NCBI RefSeq assembly: GCF_000691505.1
Contig: NZ_JMIP02000020.1
Span: forward strand, 124,001 to 188,000
DNA length: 64,000 nucleotides
Direction of reading: 5' to 3'
Source of the DNA: Halostagnicola sp. A56
GTDB lineage: Archaea; Halobacteriota; Halobacteria; Halobacteriales; Natrialbaceae
Position numbers and translations under genes: made by a program. The notes beneath the pieces were generated by a model. It made no database searches. It was not told the origin of the DNA and saw nothing but the letters and a program-made list of their open reading frames with translations. The stretch's first letter is position 1; each line of letters opens with the position of its first letter. Below, one piece after another: positions 24,636 through 33,796 of this stretch.

Positions 24636-25745
24636 ATGAGCGACGAGGAGCGCCACCGCCAGAGTCGGCTCGTCACGGACGACGACGGGGCGTTCGACGC
24701 CGAACGCGCTCGAGACGAGTCCCTGCCAGTCGAAGACGGCGAGGTGATCGACACGGATGAACTCGCCGACCACCAGCGGTATCTCGAGGGGCGGGGCATC
24801 TACGACGAACGGAACCGGGTCAACGACCTGACCGGCCGGGAGTGGAAGTACGCGACGAAATCCGTGATCGCCGAGGGGTACCCGCCGGATGTCCAGCACG
24901 ACCTGCGCAGCGAACACGGCGGCCAGAAGCCGCCGCGACTCTGTGCGGAGTTGATCGGCCGGTTCAGCAAGGCCGGCGACACCGTCCTCGACCCCTTCGC
25001 CGGCGTCGGCGGCACCTTGCTCGGCGCGAGTTTCTGCGAGCACGAGGGGACGGGGTTGCGCGACGCCATCGGCTTCGAGCAGAATCGGCGCTGGATCGAC
25101 ATCTACGAGAACGTCCTCGAGCGGGAGAACGACGAGCGCCGCGACCGGGGCGAACCGCCCCTCGAGACGCAGGACCTCCGCCACGGAGATTGTGCATCTC
25201 TGATCGAGGAGATCCCGGACCAGTCGATCGACCTCCTGCTCACCGACGTACCCTACTGGCACATGGACGAACTCGAGCAGACCCGAAACGAGCGGGCGAC
25301 TCGAGCGAGCAAACTGGGATCGTTCGACGCCGAGCGGGCGGGTGCGGACGACTCTGGTGAGGGGGATACCGATTCGGGCGAGTCCGACGCGGATCGGACG
25401 AGTGATGCTGACGCGGTATCGGACGCCGACGGAGCGCCGACGGAGCAGACGAAACCGGAGTGGCTCGCGGATATGGGTGAGAAGTTCGCCCAGTTCACGG
25501 GGACCGTCAAATCGGGTGGCCACCTCGTCGTCTTCATCGGAGATATGTACCGTGAACAGTCCTACGAGTTCCTCTCGGCCGACCTCGCGCGCGCCATCGA
25601 ATCCGCGGCCCCCGTTCGACTGGTCGCCAACCTGATCTGGTACGATCCCTCGAAGGACCTCCACGTCTACGGCTACCCGTTCTCGTACGTCCCGTCGATG
25701 GTTCACCAGAACGTGCTCGTCTTCAGGCCGGATCGATCGGAGTGA
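24636..25745 (+). CDS. Amino-DNA methyltransferase
   Basis: 369 residues from ATG 24636. The SAM-binding motif is DTVLDPFAGVGGTLLGA (residues about 111-127) and the catalytic motif is LLTDVPYW (around residue 200), a variant of the (D/N/S)PP(Y/W) motif with Val for the first Pro. A flexible acidic insert rich in Asp, Ser and Gly (residues about 225-270) divides the domain. The order (SAM motif before the catalytic motif with a GDCASLIEE segment between) fits N4-cytosine or N6-adenine methylases. No restriction gene is adjacent, so it may be an orphan or may act on RNA. Confidence 0.82.
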   Translation: MSDEERHRQSRLVTDDDGAFDAERARDESLPVEDGEVIDTDELADHQRYLEGRGIYDERNRVNDLTGREWKYATKSVIAEGYPPDVQHDLRSEHGGQKPPRLCAELIGRFSKAGDTVLDPFAGVGGTLLGASFCEHEGTGLRDAIGFEQNRRWIDIYENVLERENDERRDRGEPPLETQDLRHGDCASLIEEIPDQSIDLLLTDVPYWHMDELEQTRNERATRASKLGSFDAERAGADDSGEGDTDSGESDADRTSDADAVSDADGAPTEQTKPEWLADMGEKFAQFTGTVKSGGHLVVFIGDMYREQSYEFLSADLARAIESAAPVRLVANLIWYDPSKDLHVYGYPFSYVPSMVHQNVLVFRPDRSE

Positions 25746-26188
25746 GCGGAATCGATAGGTCGTCGCGTCGACGGACATTTCCTCGCCGTCTGACGATCGT
25801 CACGCAATCGTCTGACGCAGTTTTATCATGTGTCGAACCAACGAATCAAACAGGCGCGCATCGCGTGACGGGTACCAATCTCCCCCCATCCTCCCGTCGG
25901 CGCGCCTCCCCCCATTCGCTCCCCACTTTACGGAAGTGCAAGGAGAAAGCCCCGTGCTTTAGCGCGGGGATGAATCCGACAACAGGAACACCAACCACGA
26001 GTGTTATTGTGCCCGACAGCATACCGTGAGGCAAGCACATCTGGCGAAAATTGGAGTTGGATTGGGGTCTCCGGAATAAAATGAGTGAAAAACGGATTCG
26101 CATTCATGAACTGAACGAAAATAAATTCCCACGAGATGTACGGTTCCAATCCTTTATTATCTCCTTCTGATTAGAGGGAATCACCACG
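25746..26188. other. Gene-free region with a mobile-element relic
   Basis: 443 bases. The first part is C-rich (CTCCCCCCATCC near 25882, then CTCCCCCCATTC near 25906). The middle holds the TnpB-type right-end hairpin at 25935-25980. The last 150 bases are AT-rich and include the promoter of the next gene. No transposase frame remains. Confidence 0.55.
25935..25980 (+). mobile_element. IS200/IS605 (TnpB-type) right-end / omega-RNA scaffold relic
   Basis: The sequence GAGAAAGCCCC, GTGCTTTAGCGC, GGGGATGAATCCGAC matches, from memory, the conserved 3' end that follows tnpB in haloarchaeal IS1341-type elements. The hairpin has eight pairs (CCCCGTGC with GCGCGGGG, one U-G wobble) and a TTTA loop. 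In intact elements this is the end of the guide-RNA scaffold, and the bases after GAATCCGAC act as guide. No tnpA or tnpB frame is left within 1 kb. Confidence 0.7.
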
Positions 26189-26800
26189 ATGAAGTCGACA
26201 TATATCAGTTCGGAAGAACAGGGGGAACGGGACGAAGACATCGCGGGTGACGATCAGTCGGAGACCGATGCCCCCGGGAGCGTCGACGAGACGTTCCCAA
26301 AGGACGAAATATTCCATCTACTGCAAAACGAACGCAGACGCCTCGTACTCGAGTATCTGCGCCAAACCGAGGGGCCCGTGCGTATGCGAGACGTTGCAGA
26401 GCAGGTCGCAGCGTGGGAACACGAGACCACCGTCGAAGAGCTGACGTCGACCCAGCGCCAGCGCGTCTACATCCCGCTGTATCAGTCCCACCTCTCGAAA
26501 CTCGATAAGGCGGGAATAATCGATTATCAACAGAACCGTGGTATCGTCGAGCGCAAACCGCTGGCAGACACCGTCGATCGTTATCTCCAGGTGGATCCGA
26601 CCACGGACGAACCGAACGACGAGGAAGACGCGGAGACGAACTGGGACGATTCGTACCTCGGCGCGACGGTGCTCTGTTACGTGTTGCTACTGGGAGCAGT
26701 GTTCGAGTTGCCGGTCGTCTCGATTATCTCCGGGATCGGACTCAGCGCGCTCATACTACTGATGTTCACGCTGTTGACAGTCCGGCGAATCTTCGAGTAA
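26189..26800 (+). CDS. Winged-helix membrane protein (DUF7344-like)
   Basis: 203 residues. A hydrophilic N-terminus is followed by a winged-helix domain (FHLLQNERRRLVLEYLRQT, MRDVAEQVAAWE, YQSHLSKLDKAGIIDYQ; residues about 43-112), the typical haloarchaeal DUF7344 arrangement, and then two hydrophobic helices (LGATVLCYVLLLGAVF and SIISGIGLSALILLMF). It is probably a membrane-tethered DNA-binding regulator. It lies just outside the polysaccharide locus, and its stop is 23 bases from the convergent gene. Confidence 0.78.
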   Translation: MKSTYISSEEQGERDEDIAGDDQSETDAPGSVDETFPKDEIFHLLQNERRRLVLEYLRQTEGPVRMRDVAEQVAAWEHETTVEELTSTQRQRVYIPLYQSHLSKLDKAGIIDYQQNRGIVERKPLADTVDRYLQVDPTTDEPNDEEDAETNWDDSYLGATVLCYVLLLGAVFELPVVSIISGIGLSALILLMFTLLTVRRIFE

Positions 26801-26823
26801 CGAAGTCCCCGTTTCGACCCGGT

Positions 26824-27237
26824 CTAAATAACCAAGAAGAGAACGATCACCAACAGAATCGAAACGGCACCCACGAGCGCTCGAGCAGCCATCGGATGCC
26901 CGCCTGAGTCGGGTTCGAGGACGATTACCGTCCCCCGATCCCGATCGAACGCGATCGCGCCCGACGCCTCGAGCGCGGGCAGGCGCTCTTCATAGAGGCG
27001 TTCGTGGACATCGGCCCAGGTTTCTATCGGTGGGTTCGACGGCTCTACGAGGTGATCGGTGATTTCGTCCACAGTAGCCGGTGTTTCCATTTCCTCGAGT
27101 ATCGCACAGAGAGTAGGATCTGACGCGGGGAGGAACTCCGATGCTGGCGGGCCAGTAAAGTGATCCCCGGGCTCGGAATATTTCAGCTCCTTTTCACTCG
27201 TCAGACGCATGGTTCTCGGTAATTCTTCACGGTGCAT
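26824..27237 (-). CDS. Small protein with winged-helix-like part and C-terminal membrane anchor
   Basis: 137 residues from ATG 27237 (27210 is an alternative). The middle (LCAILEEMETPATVDEITDHL, then ERLYEERLPALEASGAIAFDRDRG) has the helix-turn-wing look of DUF7344-type proteins. The C-terminus is one hydrophobic helix (LVGAVSILLVIVLFLVI). It is convergent with, and similar in plan to, the gene at 26189, so the pair may be functionally linked. Confidence 0.65.
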   Translation of the reverse strand: MHREELPRTMRLTSEKELKYSEPGDHFTGPPASEFLPASDPTLCAILEEMETPATVDEITDHLVEPSNPPIETWADVHERLYEERLPALEASGAIAFDRDRGTVIVLEPDSGGHPMAARALVGAVSILLVIVLFLVI

Positions 27238-27382
27238 AAATATTGCCACGCTTCAGCACGACTCGCCCGAGAAATGGTTCATCGCGTGACCGTTGCAGTT
27301 TCGTTTCACCGTCACGGGGTGCAGTTTTAATCCTGAGCGCGGTGTATAGGTGTGGCCAAAATCGTTGTTGTGATAGAACTCC

Positions 27383-29077
27383 TTATACGAGCGGCGAGTT
27401 TCGTGCTCCGAACCACGACAGCAGCGATCTGTCGCTGTCCGACCAGCTACGGAGCCACCCCTGAACGTCGTTCAGCCGGAGTTTGTGCCGGGCCGGAAGT
27501 GCGTGAGCGCACTCGAGGTCGGGGAGCAACTGCTGGTCGGTGCAGTACCGGTCGAAGAGTGTTTCGCGGTTTGGCCAGGGCGGTTCGAACGACGACAAAA
27601 ACGGCGTTTTCCGTCGAATGAACCCCTCCGTCTCGTTGAGAAGGGAAGAATCGTGCGGCCGATCCGGCGGTCGGTGACGTAGAATGTCTCCGTCGATCTG
27701 TTCGCACGCGCGGAGGAACGTCTCCGTCGTGCGGTGTTCCGGCGGCGTCTGAAGGTGCCACTCGACCAGTTCGGCGTCCGTCGCGAGAAACGCGGTGAAG
27801 AAGTTGTCCGAGAGGTGGTTGTGGAACGGAATCGACGGCTGATTCGCGATGCCACACGCGGTGAGTTCGTTCTGGGGTTGGTCCGCTCGATCCGCGACCG
27901 CGTCGACTGCACCTTCGATGGCGTTCTCGAGGTACGCCTCGGCGTCGTGTTCGAACGGCACTCGCTCGGCGAGTTCGCGGCTCGTCTCGGGAACGTAGCC
28001 AAACCGTGAGAGCAACACGTCGACCGGATTGGGATCCGTCTCGAGCCGATCGAAATTGATCCGTTTGCCGAACACATCGATACTGGCCTGTTCGGTAAAG
28101 TGGCCCCGGAAGAACGTGTCACAGAGAAGGCCGTGATAGATCGTGTCGGCGGTTATTTCGTCGGTGTATCCGGCGTGATGGATGTGCAGCGACTCCTTGA
28201 TCCCCTGTGAGTAGCGCACCTTCGATTCGTCGGCGCGGAGGTACCGTTCGTCGGGCGGAAACGCCGTGTGCTCGACGCCGTACTGGTCTGCGAGCCGTCT
28301 CGCGCCGTCGACCTCTTGCCCGTCCGGATAGCCGACGGTGTAACCTCGTTCGATCGATGGCACCTGCGAGAGGATGATGCGTGAGTCGTAACCAGCAGAT
28401 AGCAAGAGTGCCCCTTCACCCGGGAGTACCGACCGGCGCTCGAGCGCGCGCTCGAGTCGGTCGGCCAGTTCGTCGACGTAGTCAAACTCGCGCGGGCGAT
28501 AGACGAACCTATCCAGCCGGTCTACCGAATTCGCGGTCAGTCGACTGTCGATCGGCAGTCGAGAGAGGTGCTCGACCCAGGTTTTCTCGCCGAGGGTCAC
28601 GCCGAGATGCAGGAAATCGAGAACGGCGTCCGGATCGAGCGAGGGTGCCGGTAGCGTTCGGCCGACCTCGCCCGAATCGGTTCCGAAGACGCGGACGCCC
28701 GATTCGTCGGTATAAAAACAGGACCGGGACCTGACCATGTCGGTGGCGACGAACGCGTGTTCGGCACTGTCGATATCGAGGACGACGAGGTACGATCCGT
28801 TGAGCGACGCGAGCGCGTCGGTTCCTGCGTTCGGATACTGCTCGAGGACCCAGCGCGCGGCGTTGGTTTCCTCACCGGGCACGTACGCCTCTCCCCAAAC
28901 GAGACAGATTCCGGTCTCGGTTTCGTGGGTCGCGCTCCATCCCGGCGCTCCGAGCCCGGAGTCCCTGATACCGGCGGTGATCCGCTCTCCCTCGAGTATC
29001 GCGTCGAACTCGTCGTTCGACCGGAACCGACTGAACACCTCGATACCGCCAAATACGCCGAAGAGTTCCTTGTTCAT
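27383..29077 (-). CDS. Asparagine synthase-like protein
   Basis: 564 residues. The N-terminal Ntn-like domain lacks the catalytic Cys at position 2 (it starts MNKELFGVFGG), so it cannot release ammonia from glutamine by itself. The C-terminal asparagine synthase domain has the ATP-pyrophosphatase loop LLLSAGYDSRIIL near residue 245. In archaeal glycan loci such proteins probably amidate a sugar acid or another glycan part (inference). It is the first gene of the surface-polysaccharide locus. A promoter signature lies at 29201-29220, implying a leader of about 100 bases. Confidence 0.8.
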   Translation of the reverse strand: MNKELFGVFGGIEVFSRFRSNDEFDAILEGERITAGIRDSGLGAPGWSATHETETGICLVWGEAYVPGEETNAARWVLEQYPNAGTDALASLNGSYLVVLDIDSAEHAFVATDMVRSRSCFYTDESGVRVFGTDSGEVGRTLPAPSLDPDAVLDFLHLGVTLGEKTWVEHLSRLPIDSRLTANSVDRLDRFVYRPREFDYVDELADRLERALERRSVLPGEGALLLSAGYDSRIILSQVPSIERGYTVGYPDGQEVDGARRLADQYGVEHTAFPPDERYLRADESKVRYSQGIKESLHIHHAGYTDEITADTIYHGLLCDTFFRGHFTEQASIDVFGKRINFDRLETDPNPVDVLLSRFGYVPETSRELAERVPFEHDAEAYLENAIEGAVDAVADRADQPQNELTACGIANQPSIPFHNHLSDNFFTAFLATDAELVEWHLQTPPEHRTTETFLRACEQIDGDILRHRPPDRPHDSSLLNETEGFIRRKTPFLSSFEPPWPNRETLFDRYCTDQQLLPDLECAHALPARHKLRLNDVQGWLRSWSDSDRSLLSWFGARNSPLV

Positions 29078-29562
29078 CGTCTATAACAACCGTGGTGAAC
29101 GAGCGGGCAGCGTTCGATCGAACCTTTCGCTGTCAATCCGACGTCCGGCGAGCACCTGTAAACGTGCACCTCGTTAGTTGACCATCGGAAGAGCGACCAA
29201 TAATTATGGCTCAGTTAAGCATTGAAACGTCGGAAACAGCCATTTCGACCATCGTCGGTCCTCGTTCGCCCCGATTGTGACTGGAGACGCCTCGAAAGCT
29301 CCGGATACCGACTGCGAAATATCCTATCGAGCTATAATACCAAATCATTGTTGTGAAGAGGGGTGAACCATCGTGAAATGTCGGGAACGCGTCGGCTCTC
29401 GATACCGACTCCCCGTGAGAATTACGCACCGTGTCGAGAGTACCGAAGCGCTGCCAGGACTGCGGTCTAACGCACCACAAGAAAATCAAACATTCCTCGA
29501 GAGGGGCTACAAAACAACGGATAAACTGGTCGACCGACCGTGCGAAATCTTGAACTATCAGC
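29078..29562. other. Gene-free region between asn-synthase-like gene and glycosyltransferase
   Basis: 485 bases with lower GC than its neighbours. It contains the GCTTAAC-N6-ATAA promoter signature on the minus strand (29201-29220) and an AT-rich stretch near 29325-29355. No convincing frame. Confidence 0.45.
29201..29220 (-). promoter_or_regulatory. Polysaccharide-locus promoter signature, copy 1
   Basis: On the minus strand: GCTTAAC, TGAGCC, ATAATTA. The ATAATTA part is a TATA element for the asparagine synthase-like gene. The GCTTAAC box lies six bases upstream, exactly as in four other promoters of this locus. The distance to the annotated ATG (29077) is long, about 125 bases. Confidence 0.6.
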
Positions 29563-30552
29563 TTACTCGAGACGTCGCCGCGAGCGAAGTGTTCGACCGG
29601 CGATCGCCGCGAGGACGAGTCCGCCGAGCATCGTCGTGACGACCGGGAGCGGATTGCGCCGAAGGCCCGCTCCGGCGGCCCAGCACAGCCCCGGGTAGTT
29701 ACGCGGCGAGGCCGACGCCGTGCGGAGGTGCCAGAGTCCTCGGAGCGGCTTTCCGTCAGCGAAGTAGCGTTTCGCGACGATGAGGTCGTGGCTCGCGCGG
29801 ATATCGAATCCCTCGTCCTCGTATCGATCGACCGTTTCCTCGTGCATCTCGAGGTACTGATCGCTGGCGGCGTGGACGACCGAGGCCGGCGGATGACCGG
29901 TCTCTTCGCGGACGACCAGCGGCTCGTCGACGTAGGCGAGTTTACCTTGCTCTAAGACCTTCAGACAGAACTCCGGATCCTGGAATCGATCGAGTGCTTC
30001 GGAGAAACCCCCGACTTCGTCCGCGACGGCGGTCCGGACGAGAAGCGTCGACCCCGCGCCCGGTTGGACGTTGTCGGCGAGGATTTCGCCGATCAGTTCG
30101 TCGTCTCCCTCTAGTGTCGGCGTCTCGTCGCGGGTGGCGAGGACGCTCGCCGCGGTCGTTCGCAGTCGGCCGTCGGTTCCGGAGAGCTCGAATCGCGAAT
30201 CACAGTAGACGCCGACCCACTCGCTCGAGCGGCCCTCGAGCGCCCCCAGCTGTCGCTCGAGTTTCGCCGGGAGCCAGGTATCGTCCGAGTCGAGAAAGGC
30301 GACGTACTCGCCGTTCGCGTGCTCGATACCGGTGTTTCGGGCCGCGTTGGCACCCTGATTCGTCGCGTGAACGACCGGCCGGACTCGCGGGTCGTCGTAC
30401 CCCGCGAGCACGGCGCTCGTGTCGTCGGTCGAGCCGTCGTCGACGACGACCACCTCGAGATCCTCGACTGTCTGCTCGAGGGCGCTATCGATCGCACGCG
30501 GGAGTGTTTCGGCTCGGTTGTACGTCGGAATAATGACGCTGACGCGTGTCAT
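29563..30552 (-). CDS. Family 2 glycosyltransferase
   Basis: 329 residues. GT-A fold: SVIIPTYNRAETLPRAID at the N-terminus, VVVVDDGSTDDTSAVLAG, NQGANAARNTGIEHANGEYV split around residues 65-88 and the metal-binding AFLDSDDTW near residue 92. The C-terminus has a short hydrophobic stretch (LGGLVLAAIAG) that may hold it to the membrane. It transfers a sugar from a nucleotide or dolichyl donor to a growing glycan. Its promoter carries the locus signature at 30581-30600. Confidence 0.93.
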   Translation of the reverse strand: MTRVSVIIPTYNRAETLPRAIDSALEQTVEDLEVVVVDDGSTDDTSAVLAGYDDPRVRPVVHATNQGANAARNTGIEHANGEYVAFLDSDDTWLPAKLERQLGALEGRSSEWVGVYCDSRFELSGTDGRLRTTAASVLATRDETPTLEGDDELIGEILADNVQPGAGSTLLVRTAVADEVGGFSEALDRFQDPEFCLKVLEQGKLAYVDEPLVVREETGHPPASVVHAASDQYLEMHEETVDRYEDEGFDIRASHDLIVAKRYFADGKPLRGLWHLRTASASPRNYPGLCWAAGAGLRRNPLPVVTTMLGGLVLAAIAGRTLRSRRRLE

Positions 30553-30580
30553 TCCGGTATCGATTTCGGGCGGGGCGGGT

Positions 30581-30600
30581 TTATTATGGCACCGCTAAGC
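30581..30600 (-). promoter_or_regulatory. Polysaccharide-locus promoter signature, copy 2
   Basis: On the minus strand: GCTTAGC, GGTGCC, ATAATAA. One base differs from the GCTTAAC box. The TATA part is 35 bases from the glycosyltransferase ATG, which fits a nearly leaderless transcript. Confidence 0.6.
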
Positions 30601-30715
30601 TCCGCTCGATGCCGGCTTCGTCGCCCCCGCGAGTGCTTCGTCGATCGTCTCCCCTCTCGATCGCGATCAGGTCTACGGCGCGCGGTTAGCCAACCGGACA
30701 GGCCGGTGACCGACC

Positions 30716-32209
30716 TCAGCGATCGTCTCGAACGCCGTCAGGGAAGGAGTTGTCCTCGAGCGAGACGGCTCCCGAGTCGGCGTATATGTGTACAGAGTTG
30801 CTCTCGGACGACCGGGCGACCGTCTCCTCGATCGTGACGTCGCTCGCACCGGTGATGGCGATCGACGTGTTCGCGGTCTCGAGGTCGCTGTCTGCGATAC
30901 GGTAGTCGTCCCCGCTGAGATAGAGCCCCCCTCGTTCGTCGCTTCCGGTTTGCTCGAGCGAAAGCCCCTGGAACGTCACGTCGTCGCGCTCGCAGAGGAT
31001 CGAGTGACGAATCGGCAGCCCGCTGGCATCGCCCGTGACCGAGACGTCCTCTAGGGTGACGGCTCCCGAGTCGTCCCCGAGAATTCTGAACGCGTAGGCG
31101 CTGCCGTCGATGTCGACATCGACGTTCTCGAAGGTTGCCGTCCCCGAGCCGGAGTCGAGACGGATTGCCGAGCTTCCGCCTTCGCCGACGGTGACCTCGG
31201 TATCTTCGATCGTGACGTCTTCGACGTCGCTCATGACCCGAATCGCTTCACCGTTTGGTTTGGGGGCGTCGATGGTGACGTTCTCGACGTTGAACGTGTC
31301 CCCGTCGTCGATTCGAATCGCGTGCTGGCCCGGCGCGTCGTCGCGGTTGTCGTCGACGGTGATCGAGGCGTTTCTGATCGCGCCGCGCGAGCCGCTGAGA
31401 CGAATCGATGCGGTGCCGCTGTTTTCGAAGTGACCGCCGTCGATACCGATCTGTCCGTTCTCGGTGAACCCGTAGAGCCCGTTGCCCGGGAAGCCACCGA
31501 GTTCGCAGTTTTCGAAGATGAGCGTCCCCACGTGGTAATCGTTGACATGGATTCCGGTCGGCCCCTTCCACATGTTGCCTTCGTTCGGCGTCGCGTCCAC
31601 GTGGACGCCGCCGTCGGGCGCCTTGAAGCAGTCGACGCGTCCCTCTCCATCGGGGTCGACGATATTGAAAAGTCCTGGCCCCCACGTTCCCGCGTCGTGG
31701 ACTCCGTCGACGACGATGTCTCGGACGAGCAGTCCATCCTCGACTTCGGCGTTGATGACGCGGATTCCGGTCTCGTCTGCCGTCTGGTCTATTTCGAACC
31801 CTTCGAACCGGAGGTCTCGACCGGGCGCTGCCCGGGTCCCAAGCCGGAACAGTCGATACTGCGGTCCGTCGAACTGGTAATAATTCGCCGGAACGAGTGT
31901 CGCATCGTAGCCGACGAATCCGACGTTATCGAAATCAGTCAGTCGAAGCTGTTCGTCCATCGCGTACCGCCCTTCCGGGAACTGTATTAGCGTGTCGTCG
32001 TCGACCTCCTCGCGCAGGACGGGCGTGATCGACTCCGAGCCGGTCGGATCCGCACCGGCGTCGACGATGTCGACGACGTTGCTGTACTCTCCCTCGAGGT
32101 GGTCGGCCGAAGCGACACCGCCGAACGCGAGTGTCGATCCGACGCCGACGAGACAACCTTTCAGGTACGATCGACGGTCTATCGAACGAAATCGTGAGTT
32201 TCCTCGCAT
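30716..32209 (-). CDS. Exported right-handed beta-helix protein
   Basis: 497 residues with a twin-arginine signal (DRRSYLKGCLVGVGSTLAFGG; cleavage probably after VASADH). The body has many short strand-turn repeats typical of pectate lyase-like parallel beta-helices (VRDIVVDGVHDAGTWG, VTIEDTEVTVGEGGSSAIRL, AVTLEDVSVTGDASG). It probably binds or cleaves an extracellular polysaccharide. A paralog cut at its N-terminus lies at 38164-39444. It is divergent from the deacetylase-like gene at 32470. Confidence 0.85.
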   Translation of the reverse strand: MRGNSRFRSIDRRSYLKGCLVGVGSTLAFGGVASADHLEGEYSNVVDIVDAGADPTGSESITPVLREEVDDDTLIQFPEGRYAMDEQLRLTDFDNVGFVGYDATLVPANYYQFDGPQYRLFRLGTRAAPGRDLRFEGFEIDQTADETGIRVINAEVEDGLLVRDIVVDGVHDAGTWGPGLFNIVDPDGEGRVDCFKAPDGGVHVDATPNEGNMWKGPTGIHVNDYHVGTLIFENCELGGFPGNGLYGFTENGQIGIDGGHFENSGTASIRLSGSRGAIRNASITVDDNRDDAPGQHAIRIDDGDTFNVENVTIDAPKPNGEAIRVMSDVEDVTIEDTEVTVGEGGSSAIRLDSGSGTATFENVDVDIDGSAYAFRILGDDSGAVTLEDVSVTGDASGLPIRHSILCERDDVTFQGLSLEQTGSDERGGLYLSGDDYRIADSDLETANTSIAITGASDVTIEETVARSSESNSVHIYADSGAVSLEDNSFPDGVRDDR

Positions 32210-32422
32210 TGCATCGGAGCGTTACGAGAGGGGGGTTATACATATATGAGTGGTAACTTATGGTGAAATTATTGGCGTACTGAATGAACAGAGAGCAACT
32301 GTTTCACGGGAAACAAACAATCGTTCGATCCGATAGCTTCGCTGATGAATTGGGCCGCTTATCGTCCCGATAATCGCGTCTCAGTCGCGTTTCGACCGGA
32401 GAAGAGGCCGGAGCGCGCTGGC

Positions 32423-32442
32423 GCTTAACACACGGATAAGAA
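32423..32442 (+). promoter_or_regulatory. Polysaccharide-locus promoter signature, copy 3
   Basis: GCTTAAC, ACACGG, ATAAGAA, with the TATA part 34 bases before ATG 32470. Same spacing as the other copies. Confidence 0.6.
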
Positions 32443-32469
32443 AGGTCAGACGACTCGTTGTCTTGGTCG

Positions 32470-33735
32470 ATGACGAAGCGAAATCGACGATCGTTCATAG
32501 CCGCGGCCGCTGTCGGCGCAACGGCAGGGCTGGCAGGGTGCGCCTCAGAAGTACGCGAGTCGCTTCCGTTCCAAACGGACGACTCCGAGACGGATGGGAA
32601 CGGCGACGAAGACGACGGTGGGAACGGCGACGACGACGAGCAATTACCCGGAGAATCGATCGCGGACTTCGAGGACATAGAGCAGTGGGAGCCGATGCTC
32701 GAGAACAACGAACTCGAGGCGGCCTCGGACGATTCGTACGCGGGTTCACAGTCCGCGAAACTCACCGCCGACGAGTCCACAGAGTACGCGGGTATCGAGC
32801 GAACCATCACCGGCGGGCTGGACCTCAGCGGCCGAAACCTCTCGCTCGCGGTCAAGTTCACCGGCCGCGAGCAACTCCACCTGACGGTCGATCTGTTGGC
32901 CCCGGGTTCGAACAGCGTTCACTCGCTGACGCGGTCGCTCATCGGCCCGCGCGACCGGTGGGTTCGCGTGGACCTCGGGACCACCGGCGTCGATTCACAC
33001 ACCGATCTCAGTTCCGTTCACGAGATCCGCATCGCCGCGCGTCGCCGAGGCGGCGAGGACGGCGCGATCGAGTGTCAGGTAGACGACCTTCGCTCCGTCT
33101 CGCGTCCGGAGAAAGGCAAGGTCATGTTGCTGTTCGACGGGACGCTCGAGAGCCACCGCTCTGAAGCGTTCGAACCGATGCAAGAGCACGATTTCGTTGG
33201 GGTCGAGTCCGTTATCCCAAATACGGTAAACAGCTCCGGTCGACTCTCCTACTCGTCGTTACAGGAGCTCTCAGAGGGCGGGTGGGAAATGCTCGCACGT
33301 CCGGGAACGGGGTCGTCCCGACTGCCCGATTACTCTGCCGAGGAACAACGCCAGATGATCGGCGAAACCCAGTCCTACCTGGAGAGCCGCGGGTTCGAAG
33401 ACGGCGCGCGCCACTTCGTGACCCCGGGAAACGTCCTCGGCCCGAACACAATGGACATCCTTCGAGAGCAACACGAACAGGCGTTCAGGTACGGCGGGAG
33501 TCCGAACGCCCTGCCGCTGACGGATCCGCACAACGTCGGCGTCTTCCCCGGTACCGAAGGCGACGTGACCAGAGAGTACGTCGGGTACGCCGCCGAGTAC
33601 GGCCAGCTCGCGGTCCTTCGCTTCGAGCAGATCGGCGACGGCGGGATGGCCGTCGACGAGTTCGAGGATCTCCTCGCGTACATCGACGAACAGAACGTCG
33701 AGGTCGTGACGGCGAGCGACTTGCTCGAGACATGA
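32470..33735 (+). CDS. Exported NodB-like deacetylase homolog, probably inactive
   Basis: 421 residues from ATG 32470 (MTKRNRRSFIAAAAVGA). TAT lipoprotein signal with Cys near residue 24 (GLAGCASE) and an acidic, glycine-rich linker. Residues about 60-210 look like a jelly-roll carbohydrate-binding domain (SIADFEDIEQWEPM...SVHEIRIAARR). The C-terminal NodB-like domain aligns with the paralog at 37052. The metal/catalytic motifs are changed: LLFDGTLESH where the paralog has VYDDG, and MLARPGTGSS where it has AHTTGH. Both the second Asp and the His pair are absent, so I infer a binding rather than an enzymatic role. The glycosyltransferase follows after 60 bases. Confidence 0.82.
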   Translation: MTKRNRRSFIAAAAVGATAGLAGCASEVRESLPFQTDDSETDGNGDEDDGGNGDDDEQLPGESIADFEDIEQWEPMLENNELEAASDDSYAGSQSAKLTADESTEYAGIERTITGGLDLSGRNLSLAVKFTGREQLHLTVDLLAPGSNSVHSLTRSLIGPRDRWVRVDLGTTGVDSHTDLSSVHEIRIAARRRGGEDGAIECQVDDLRSVSRPEKGKVMLLFDGTLESHRSEAFEPMQEHDFVGVESVIPNTVNSSGRLSYSSLQELSEGGWEMLARPGTGSSRLPDYSAEEQRQMIGETQSYLESRGFEDGARHFVTPGNVLGPNTMDILREQHEQAFRYGGSPNALPLTDPHNVGVFPGTEGDVTREYVGYAAEYGQLAVLRFEQIGDGGMAVDEFEDLLAYIDEQNVEVVTASDLLET

Positions 33736-33796
33736 CGAGCCGCGCTCCAAGCGCGCGCTCGCGGACCGGTCGCACCGGCGCGATCGGTGAGCGCTG

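Noticed and set aside
25928..26149. Small frames across the hairpin region as a tnpB remnant
   Set aside because: None shows the DDE/RuvC or zinc-finger residues of TnpB; only the RNA-end hairpin remains.
32221..32280. Sixth copy of the GCTTAAC-N6-ATAA signature before the intact beta-helix gene
   Set aside because: The minus strand has only AGTTACC and ATATATG at the wrong spacing; too weak to count.
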